Shown here one piece after another: positions 21,835-28,029 of a stretch of DNA of 28,029 bases. Where the stretch lies: positions 1 through 28,029 of the forward strand of contig JBFKQZ010000009.1 in the NCBI GenBank assembly GCA_041627475.1, given 5' to 3'. Position 1 is the stretch's first letter. Each line of letters starts with the position of its first letter. This DNA is from JBFGFG01 sp041627475 (lineage in GTDB: Bacteria > Actinomycetota > Nitriliruptoria > Nitriliruptorales > Nitriliruptoraceae). The position numbers and the translations under genes are program-made. The notes under the pieces were generated by a model that worked only from the letters and a program-made list of their open reading frames with translations, was not told the origin of the DNA and made no database searches.

Positions 21835-21848
21835 GTTTCAATTGCAAC
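21835..21848 (-). promoter_or_regulatory. Palindromic candidate operator at the glutamate dehydrogenase promoter
   Basis: The 14-base site has the form GTT-n-CAATTG-n-AAC, symmetric at 12 of 14 positions, in an AT-rich island in otherwise GC-rich DNA. On the minus strand it overlaps the end of the -10-like TACCGT (21852-21847) and ends 16 bases before the GTG start, so a bound regulator would cover the transcription start. Regulator unknown. Confidence 0.45.
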
Positions 21849-21905
21849 GGTAGTCCGCGGCGCATGGCCGGGTGGTCACGGTCGAGGTGTCCCCGGGCTC
21901 GCCCG

Positions 21906-22961
21906 TCATGCGGACGGGTGGAGGATCGCCTTGATCGTCCGACGTTCGTCCATCGCCGCGAACGCCGCCGGCAGCTCGTCGAGCGAGAACACGTCGGACG
22001 CGATGGGACCGGGGTCCAGCTCGCCGCTGGCCACGAGCGGCCCGACCTCGTCGATGTACGCGTTGGTCGGGGCGACCCCGGCCGTCAACGTGATGTTGTC
22101 GCGGAACAGCAGTCCCATCGGCACGCTGCTGACCCCGGCGGGGACACCGACCATGCCGATGCGCCCGCCCGGTCCGACCGCCCCGATGGCGTCGCGCAGC
22201 GACGCGTCGACGCCGACGCACTCGAGCACCGACGGCGCGCCGCCGTCCGTGAGCTCGCGCAGCCGGGCACGGAGCTCCTTGCCCCGCAGGTTGACCGTCT
22301 CGGTCGCGCCGAGCTGTCGGGCCACCTCGAGCCGGTCGTCGTGGTGCCCGACCGCGATGACCTGCTCGGCACCCTGCTGGCGGGCCGAGAGGACGCCGGA
22401 CAGCCCGACGGCGCCGTCACCGATCACGACGGCCGTGCGAGCCGGCTCCCCGTCCGGACCGGACTGCCCGACCCCGGCGAGCACCCCGGCGTGCCAGCCC
22501 GTCAGCAGGACGTCGGTCAGCAGGTGCAGCGCGTCCCAGCGCTCGACCGGGGTCGAGGCGGGGGCGACCCAGAGGTTCGCGTCCGCCCAGGGCACGCGGG
22601 CGTACTCGGCCTGCCCCCCGTTGACGTCGCCGCCGAAGAAGCCGCCCTGCACGCAGGAGGTCCACAGCCCGGCCCGGCAGTGCCGGCACGTGCCGTCCCC
22701 GAACGCGAACGGCGCCACGACGAGGTCCCCGACCGCGACGTCGCGCACGTCGTCGCCGACCGCCTCCACGATGCCGGTCAGCTCGTGGCCGGTCCGGCCA
22801 CCGACCGCGCCCTCGGAGATGCCGCGGTACGACCACAGGTCACTGCCGCAGACGCTCGACCGCACGATCCGCACGACCGCGTCGCTCGGGTCCTCGATCA
22901 CCGGGTCCGGGACCTCCTCGACCCTGATGTCACCTTCACCACGGAACACACCGGCACGCAC
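21906..22961 (-). CDS. Zinc-dependent alcohol dehydrogenase (MDR superfamily)
   Basis: Medium-chain dehydrogenase of 351 residues. Catalytic zinc ligands are C38 (SVCGSDLWSYRG) and H59-E60 (GRTGHELTGIVE). The structural-zinc lobe holds C92, C95 and C103 (GTCRHCRAGLWTSC), one cysteine fewer than in classical enzymes. The nucleotide fold follows at VVIGDGAVGLSGVLSARQQGAEQVIAVG. The start is GTG 22961 because GGAGG lies 5 bases upstream and the protein then begins VRAGVFRGEGDIRVEEVPDP, the usual family start. The ATG four codons earlier has no ribosome site. A -10-like TAGGGT lies 26 bases upstream, so it has its own promoter downstream of the kinase gene. Substrate unknown. Confidence 0.9.
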   Translation of the reverse strand: MRAGVFRGEGDIRVEEVPDPVIEDPSDAVVRIVRSSVCGSDLWSYRGISEGAVGGRTGHELTGIVEAVGDDVRDVAVGDLVVAPFAFGDGTCRHCRAGLWTSCVQGGFFGGDVNGGQAEYARVPWADANLWVAPASTPVERWDALHLLTDVLLTGWHAGVLAGVGQSGPDGEPARTAVVIGDGAVGLSGVLSARQQGAEQVIAVGHHDDRLEVARQLGATETVNLRGKELRARLRELTDGGAPSVLECVGVDASLRDAIGAVGPGGRIGMVGVPAGVSSVPMGLLFRDNITLTAGVAPTNAYIDEVGPLVASGELDPGPIASDVFSLDELPAAFAAMDERRTIKAILHPSA

Positions 22962-23004
22962 GTCGACCTCCATCGTCGGGGCTGTCGACCCTAATGCGCC
23001 CGCG

Positions 23005-24945
23005 TCACCCGGCGGTTGGCCGTCCGACGGTCGTCCGGGATCCGCGCTCGGCGGCGACGAGGCCGTCCCCGAGGAGCACGACGAAGCGCGCGCCACCGCC
23101 GGGCACCTCCTCCACCCATGCCCGGCCACCGTGCAGCTCCGCGAACTTGCTCACGAGCGCGAGACCGATCCCCGTCCCGGGCGACGGCAGCGCCCCGGCG
23201 CCCGGACCGTGCACGAACGGCTCGAAGAGCGAGTCGCGCAGCGCCGCCGGCACCCCCGGGCCGTCGTCCTCCACGACGAGCATCCCGCCGACCTCGTGCT
23301 GGTGCACGCCGATGCTGATCCGGGTCGCCGAGGCAGCGTGCTTCATGGCGTTGCGGACGAGGTTGTGCAGGATCCGTTCGACGTGGGTGCGGTCGACGGT
23401 CAGCACGAGGTCGTCGCCCCCCACCTCGATCGAGCGGTTGCCGCCGAGCCGCGCCGCGACGCCCTGCGCCAGCGGGAGGAGCGCCACCGGCCCCGGGTCG
23501 ACCCCCATCCGCCCGCGGGAGAGCCGCTCGACGTCGAGGAGGTCGTCCAGCAGACCGACCACGCGCTCCGACTGACGCACCACCACGCCGGCGAGGGCGC
23601 CAGCCTGGCCGGTGTCGAGCCGGCCGTCCCCCGCCGCCAGTGTCTGGGCCGCGCCCACGAGACCCGCCAGCGGTGTTCGCAGCTCGTGGCTGATCGCGGC
23701 GAGGAAGGTCGCCCGCATCTCATCGACGGCGCGCAGCTGCTCGGCCGCCTGCTGCTCGCGCTCGAGCGCCTGCTGGAGGGCGGCCTCCTGCCGTCGGGTC
23801 GCCGTCACGTCGCGCGCGGTCCCCAGGACGGTGACGACCCGCCCATCGGTGACCGCGGCAGGTGCCTCCACGAGCTCGATCCAGCGCCATGTCCCCGGCT
23901 CGCCCGCGTCCACGAGCCGGATCCGGATCGGCTCGTCGATCCACGGGCGTGACTTGAGGGCCTCCACGAGGACCTTGCGGTCCTCGGTGTGCACCCGGCC
24001 GAGGTCGATGCCGGGGGCGCCGGGGCGGTCCAGCTCGCCGAGCATCGCACGGCCGGCGGCGTTGACGTAGGGGAACGCGGTGACCGTCGCGGCCGAGCGC
24101 AGGTAGATCCCGTCACGGCTCCCTTCCGCGAGGCGGCGGTAGCGGTCCTCGCTCACCAGCAGCGACCGGGCGAGCCGGGCGTCGGTCGCGAGCCGGCGGA
24201 GTGCGGCGTGGAGCCGGCGGCCGACGCCGCCCTCGGGTGGGTCCGCCGCCGGGTCGAGCTCGGCCGCCGAGGGGACGGCCACCAGGCCGTCGGCCGCCTC
24301 GTGTGCGATGCAGTCGAGCCGCGCGACCGCGGACGTGACCTCCTCGTCGATGTCCTCGCCGCTGGTCGCCTGCAGCAGTCGTCCCGCGGCGGCACCGAGC
24401 ACACGGTCCGAGGTCGCTGCCACGTCGTGCTCGGCGACGACCTCCGCGACCTGCCGCACGACGGTCGCGAAGCCACCCAGCCCGAGCGCCACGACCAGGT
24501 AGTTCAGGTCGAGGAGCGAGGCAGGTCCGTCGAGCAGGACGCTGATCGCGGCGTAGGCGGCGATGAAGGCGGTGATGGCTGCGACCGTGGACCGTCGCGA
24601 CCCGTAGAGCGCCCGCAGGATGCCGAGCCCGAGGAGCAACGCGAGGACCGCCCCGACACGCCCCAGCCCCCAGCCCACCGCGACGATGACCGCCGATGCG
24701 ACCAGGTCGTCCCGGCCCGGTTGCCAGCCCCGCTGCCGGACCGAGAGCAGGAGCCCGGCCGCGACGACGAGGCCGACGACGGCCACGCCGCGCTGCGGCC
24801 ACATCGCGGTGGTGGCGTCGACCAGCTCGACCAGCTCCGCGACGAGCAGCGTGACGGCGAGGAGGAGGAACAGCCGCCGCACGCGGCGGAGCACTGGGAC
24901 GCCGACCTGCGCATCGGTCACCGGGACCGGCGTGGCGTCCACCAT
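23005..24945 (-). CDS. Membrane PAS-domain sensor histidine kinase
   Basis: Protein of 646 residues. Residues about 20-165 contain about six hydrophobic helices. A cytoplasmic linker leads to a PAS domain at about 265-385 (VSEDRYRRLAEGSRDGIYLRS ... VVTVLGTARDVTATRRQE). A short coiled coil (AALQQALEREQQAAEQLRAVDEM) follows, then the kinase core. H420 is the phosphoacceptor (ISHELRTPLAGLVGAAQTL), N532 the N-box (HNLVRNAMKHA), DDGPG at 560-564 is G1, and GTGIGLAL at 590-597 is G2. All motifs are intact. ATG at 24943-24945 follows AGGGGA. It is divergent from the two GAF kinases, which share a 144-base intergenic region with it, and no response regulator is adjacent. Confidence 0.92.
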   Translation of the reverse strand: MVDATPVPVTDAQVGVPVLRRVRRLFLLLAVTLLVAELVELVDATTAMWPQRGVAVVGLVVAAGLLLSVRQRGWQPGRDDLVASAVIVAVGWGLGRVGAVLALLLGLGILRALYGSRRSTVAAITAFIAAYAAISVLLDGPASLLDLNYLVVALGLGGFATVVRQVAEVVAEHDVAATSDRVLGAAAGRLLQATSGEDIDEEVTSAVARLDCIAHEAADGLVAVPSAAELDPAADPPEGGVGRRLHAALRRLATDARLARSLLVSEDRYRRLAEGSRDGIYLRSAATVTAFPYVNAAGRAMLGELDRPGAPGIDLGRVHTEDRKVLVEALKSRPWIDEPIRIRLVDAGEPGTWRWIELVEAPAAVTDGRVVTVLGTARDVTATRRQEAALQQALEREQQAAEQLRAVDEMRATFLAAISHELRTPLAGLVGAAQTLAAGDGRLDTGQAGALAGVVVRQSERVVGLLDDLLDVERLSRGRMGVDPGPVALLPLAQGVAARLGGNRSIEVGGDDLVLTVDRTHVERILHNLVRNAMKHAASATRISIGVHQHEVGGMLVVEDDGPGVPAALRDSLFEPFVHGPGAGALPSPGTGIGLALVSKFAELHGGRAWVEEVPGGGARFVVLLGDGLVAAERGSRTTVGRPTAG

Positions 24946-25089
24946 CGCGTCCCCTGTTCGCACACCGAGCTCTGGATGCCGCGCCGGCATCGTGCTCCCT
25001 GTCGGCGACGCGCGACGCCGCATGAGCATCCCGGAACACCACCGGAGCGTGGTGACGCGCCTACCATCCGGCAGCGGTCGGGAGGTCAC

Positions 25090-26766
25090 GTGGAGCATCG
25101 GGAGCAGGTCGGGGCAGGGGGCGTCCCCGGCGCGCGGACCGAGCTGGCGGCCGACATCCAGGCGTTGCGTCGGCAGTTGCCCACGCTCGAGGCCGTCGAG
25201 CGCCGTCGGCGCCGCCTGTGGGTCGTGGCCGCAGTGCTGCTCGCCGGAGCGACGCTGATCATCGTCGCCCTGCTGCTGGCCCCCGACACCGCGGCCGCCC
25301 TGCCCGACAGCACGGTCCTGCGGGTGGCGCCCGCCGCACTGCCGGCCGCCTTCCTCCTCTACGTGTTCGACCAGGAGCGGCGTCTGCGCCGGCTCGCGAA
25401 CGCCCTCGTCGAGGAGCGCGTGCTGTCCACCCTCCTCAACGAGCGTGTGCGGGACCTGTCGACGCTGTCGCGCGTCGGCCAGGTCGTCAACTCCGTGCTC
25501 TCGACCGACGAGGTGCTGCAGATCATCCTGCGCGGGGCCCGCGAACTCACCGGTGCCGTCACCGGCTCGGTGATGCTCGTCGACCGTGCCACCGACGAGC
25601 TGGTCGTCGAGGTCGCGACCGGTGAGCGGGCCGCACCGGAGGGCGCACGCCAGCCGCTCCACACGGGGGTGGCCGGTCGGGTCGCCGAGACACGGCAGGC
25701 GCTGCTGATCCAGGGCGACGTGGTCGACACCCAGGTGGAGCAGCGGCGGCCCCGACGACGCCCCGGTGGCTCGTCGGTCATCGCACCGATGGTCGCGAAC
25801 GAGGAGGTCGTCGGCGTGCTCGCCCTCGAGCGGCAGCTCGGCGGCAGCGACTTCACCCAGTGGGAGCTGCGCGCCGTCTCGCTCTTCGCCGACCACGCCG
25901 CGACGGCGGTGACCAACGCCCAGCGCTACGACGCGGAGCGGGAGAACGTGGCACGGCTCGCCGACATGGTCGAGCAGCGCTCGGAGTTCGTCGCGACCCT
26001 CGTGCACGACCTCAAGGCGCCCCTGGGGTCCATCCTCGGACAGACGCGCCACCTCGCCACGCGCGGGGAGGTGCTCGGACCGGAGGGCCGCCGCGCCGCC
26101 GTGACCCGGATCGAGCTCGCCTCCGAGGACCTGCTGGCGATGATCGACGAGGTCCTGCGCAGCGCGAGCTTCGAGCCGACCCGTCCGGTCCGGCCCAGAC
26201 GGGTCGAGGTCGAGCCGATCCTGGCCGAGGCCGTCGAGGAGGCACAGACCATGGCGGCGGCCCGCGACGGGCAGCCCCGGGCGATCCGCGTCCGGATCGC
26301 GCAGGGCCTGAGCGCACGGACCGACCCGACGGCACTGGGGTCGGTGCTGCAGAACCTCCTCGAGAACGCCGTCCGCTACTCGCCACCCGGCAGTCCCGTC
26401 GACGTCGAGGCGCGTGTCCGTGACAACGTGCTCGAGGTGGCCGTGAGCGACCAGGGACGCGGGATCGCGCCGGAGGACCAGGAGCGGATCTTCGAGCGGT
26501 TCCGACGCGAGCGGCCGGGCGAGGCCGAGGGCGTCGGGCTGGGCCTCTACATCGCACGTTCGCTGGTGACCGCGCAGGGCGGCGACATCGAGGTCGCGTC
26601 CTCGCCGGGCAACGGGGCCACGTTCCGCGTCCGCCTGCCGGACACCGGCGACGTGCCACCACCGCCGCCGCTGGCACCGCCGAGCCCGAGCCCGCCGGCC
26701 GCGCCGCCGGCACCCCCGGCGACGGGCACGGCACCGCCTCCTCCGCCGCCACCACCACCGGCCTGA
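25090..26766 (+). CDS. GAF-domain histidine kinase with proline-rich tail (tandem copy 1)
   Basis: Protein of 558 residues. A basic N-terminal helix (LAADIQALRRQLPTLEAVERRRRRLW) leads into two membrane helices (about 43-64 and 75-93), a linker helix, a GAF domain (about 125-280), and a kinase core. H306 lies in an HDLKAP H-box rather than HELRTP, N426 in NLLENAV, and DQGRG (454-458) and GVGLGL (481-486) complete the catalytic motifs. After the catalytic domain comes a tail of about 38 residues, mostly Pro and Ala with PPPPP runs. GTG 25090 follows GGAGG at 25081-25085, with TACCAT 22 bases upstream as a -10-like box. It is strongly similar along its length to the next gene. Confidence 0.9.
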   Translation: MEHREQVGAGGVPGARTELAADIQALRRQLPTLEAVERRRRRLWVVAAVLLAGATLIIVALLLAPDTAAALPDSTVLRVAPAALPAAFLLYVFDQERRLRRLANALVEERVLSTLLNERVRDLSTLSRVGQVVNSVLSTDEVLQIILRGARELTGAVTGSVMLVDRATDELVVEVATGERAAPEGARQPLHTGVAGRVAETRQALLIQGDVVDTQVEQRRPRRRPGGSSVIAPMVANEEVVGVLALERQLGGSDFTQWELRAVSLFADHAATAVTNAQRYDAERENVARLADMVEQRSEFVATLVHDLKAPLGSILGQTRHLATRGEVLGPEGRRAAVTRIELASEDLLAMIDEVLRSASFEPTRPVRPRRVEVEPILAEAVEEAQTMAAARDGQPRAIRVRIAQGLSARTDPTALGSVLQNLLENAVRYSPPGSPVDVEARVRDNVLEVAVSDQGRGIAPEDQERIFERFRRERPGEAEGVGLGLYIARSLVTAQGGDIEVASSPGNGATFRVRLPDTGDVPPPPPLAPPSPSPPAAPPAPPATGTAPPPPPPPPPA

Positions 26767-26832
26767 GGCGACGCCACGTCCTCGTCGCCGCCGCCGACCA
26801 TCCCTATGCTCCGGACACACGGAAGGGGCCTC

Positions 26833-28029
26833 GTGGACCACGACGACGCCGGACCGGCTGACGGCACGCTCGAGCAGCTGACGCCGACCGAGCTCGACGC
26901 GGACATCCAGTCGCTGCGTCGTCAGCTGCCGACGCTCGAGGCCGTCGAGCGTCGCCGCGGTCGCCTCTGGATCATCGCCGCGGTCCTGCTGACCGCAGCC
27001 TCGGCGATGGTGTTCGTGCTCACGATCGTGCCGGACGCGAGCGAGTTCCTGCCCGACAACAACGCACTCCGGGCCGGGACCGGCGTCGTGTCGGCGGCCT
27101 TCCTGCTCTACGTCTTCGACCAGGAGCGGCGGATGCGACGGCTGTCGCACGCACTGGTCGAGGAGCGCGTGCTGTCCTCCCTGCTCAACGAGCGGGTGCG
27201 TGACCTCGCGACCCTGTCGCGGGTCGGCCAGGTCGTCAACTCCGTGCTGACGACCGACGAGGTCCTGCAGATCATCCTCCGCGGTGCGCGGGAGCTGACC
27301 GGCGCCATCACCGGCTCGGTGATGCTGCTCGACCGCGCCACCGACGAGCTCGTGGTCGAGGTCGCCACCGGCAAGCACGCCGCGCCCGAGGGGGCCCGAC
27401 AGCCGCTCAACACCGGCATCGCGGGCCGCGTCGCCGGCACGCGTGAACCCCTGCTCATCAAGGGCGAGATCGCCGACGGCCAGGTGGCGCAGCGTCGGCC
27501 CAGGCGTCGCAAGGGCGGCTCCTCGGTGATCGCGCCGATGATCGCGAACGAGGAGATGATCGGCGTGCTCTCGCTCGAGCGCGAGCACGGCGACAGCGAC
27601 TTCACGCAGTGGGACCTGCGAGCAGTCTCACTGTTCGCCAACCACGCCGCGACGGCCGTGACCAACGCCCAGCGCTACGAGTCGGAGCGCGAGAACGTGT
27701 CGCGTCTCGCCGACATGATCGAGCGGCGCTCGGAGTTCGTCGCGGCACTCGTGCACGACCTCAAGGCCCCGCTGACCTCGATCCTCGGCTACTCGCAGCT
27801 GCTGCTGACCCGCACCGACTCGCTCGGACCGGACGGACAGCGCAACGCGGCCTCGCGGATCCAGCTGGCCTCCGAGGACCTGCTGGCCATGATCAACGAG
27901 GTGCTGCGCAACGCGAGCTTCGAGGCGACCGAGCCCGTCCGGCCCGAGCCGATCGAGCTCGCCGGGTTCGTGGAGGACATCGCCGAGGGCGCGCGGAGCA
28001 TGGCGACGGGACGCGACGGGGAGGACCGG
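26833..28029 (+). CDS. GAF-domain histidine kinase (tandem copy 2), truncated by the window edge
   Basis: First 399 codons of a paralogue of the preceding kinase. It has the same N-terminal basic helix (DADIQSLRRQLPTLEAVERRR), membrane helices at about 45-66 and 77-95, GAF domain at about 127-282 and H-box HDLKAPLTSILGYSQLLL with H308. Many segments are identical between the copies, such as QRRPRRR, GSSVIAPM and HAATAVTNAQRY. The catalytic ATPase domain lies beyond 28029. GTG 26833 follows GGAAGGGG at 26821-26828, and a -10-like TATGCT at 26805-26810 lies 22 bases upstream, so the gene has its own promoter despite the tandem arrangement. Only 66 bases separate it from copy 1. Confidence 0.9.
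   Translation, partial: MDHDDAGPADGTLEQLTPTELDADIQSLRRQLPTLEAVERRRGRLWIIAAVLLTAASAMVFVLTIVPDASEFLPDNNALRAGTGVVSAAFLLYVFDQERRMRRLSHALVEERVLSSLLNERVRDLATLSRVGQVVNSVLTTDEVLQIILRGARELTGAITGSVMLLDRATDELVVEVATGKHAAPEGARQPLNTGIAGRVAGTREPLLIKGEIADGQVAQRRPRRRKGGSSVIAPMIANEEMIGVLSLEREHGDSDFTQWDLRAVSLFANHAATAVTNAQRYESERENVSRLADMIERRSEFVAALVHDLKAPLTSILGYSQLLLTRTDSLGPDGQRNAASRIQLASEDLLAMINEVLRNASFEATEPVRPEPIELAGFVEDIAEGARSMATGRDGEDR

Noticed and set aside
26640..26766. Frameshift as the source of the proline-rich kinase tail.
   Set aside because: The catalytic domain ends normally (GNGATFRVRLPDTGD) in the same frame before the tail, and no other frame offers a better C terminus.
23005..27588. A continuous open frame of about 1,527 codons on the minus strand covering both the PAS kinase and the antisense of the GAF kinases.
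   Set aside because: Only 23005-24945 encodes recognisable domains. The rest is the mirror of the two plus-strand kinases; GC-rich third positions remove stop codons from the opposite strand, and the apparent internal repeats merely reflect the kinase duplication.
25090..28029. The two GAF kinases as a possible assembly duplication artefact.
   Set aside because: The copies differ at many positions across their length, with different N termini and different intergenic DNA, as expected of true paralogues.
1..28029. Search by eye for tRNA, rRNA, CRISPR arrays, transposases, att sites and biosynthetic or defence clusters.
   Set aside because: None found: intergenic gaps are short, no direct-repeat array is visible, and every sizeable reading frame with protein-like composition belongs to a housekeeping or signalling family.

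Overview
The window looks like ordinary chromosome from a very GC-rich actinobacterium. GTG starts are common, most genes have GGAGG-like ribosome sites 4-8 bases before the start, and several key families are typically actinobacterial: the galU-moeA-moaC-glpR block beside 5-FCL/FmdB, and F420/PPOX-type split-barrel proteins. The divergence of the ExoVII large subunit and the pattern of hypotheticals suggest a deep-branching class rather than Streptomyces or Mycobacterium. That last step is inference. I see no transposase, phage gene, CRISPR array, rRNA or tRNA, and no gene-free stretch longer than about 190 bases.

Layout. 1-179 is the start of a membrane transporter running off the left edge. 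233-3505 holds a VOC dioxygenase-like protein, a YceI-like membrane-anchored protein, an aldo/keto reductase and an orphan ABC ATPase. 3558-8619 holds an M3 oligopeptidase, an AlkZ-like DNA glycosylase candidate, a PPOX protein, a Ca2+/cation antiporter and a small membrane protein. 8711-10351 is a membrane histidine kinase. 10428-12108 encodes an unusual exonuclease VII large subunit and a small helical protein translationally coupled to it. 12243-16111 has a FrnE-type DsbA protein, a second PPOX protein, a thioesterase-GNAT pair, a conserved hypothetical and an HSD10-like dehydrogenase.

16120-20509 is the most informative region. On the minus strand, galU, a MoeA/gephyrin-like gene and moaC overlap by GTGA at each junction and are followed by a probable GlpR membrane receptor. 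Facing away from galU are 5-formyltetrahydrofolate cyclo-ligase and an FmdB-family zinc-ribbon protein with a Ser/Thr-rich tail. The latter resembles the mycobacterial redox-regulated chaperone Ruc (Rv0991c). A near-perfect CIRCE operator (HrcA site) lies between its promoter and its start codon. The arrangement matches the Rv0991c-Rv0996 region of M. tuberculosis as I remember it.

20589-22961 encodes a glutamate/leucine-type dehydrogenase, with a palindrome at its predicted transcription start, and a zinc alcohol dehydrogenase. 23005-28029 is a cluster of three histidine kinases: a PAS kinase on the minus strand, and facing away from it two tandemly duplicated GAF kinases, the second cut by the right edge. 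No response regulator is visible.

Two themes recur. Redox/thiol stress is represented by the FrnE protein, the Ruc-like protein and possible SigR/SigH-type promoters. The genome is also compact: GTGA start-stop overlaps, and convergent pairs whose two stop codons sit inside one terminator-like hairpin.
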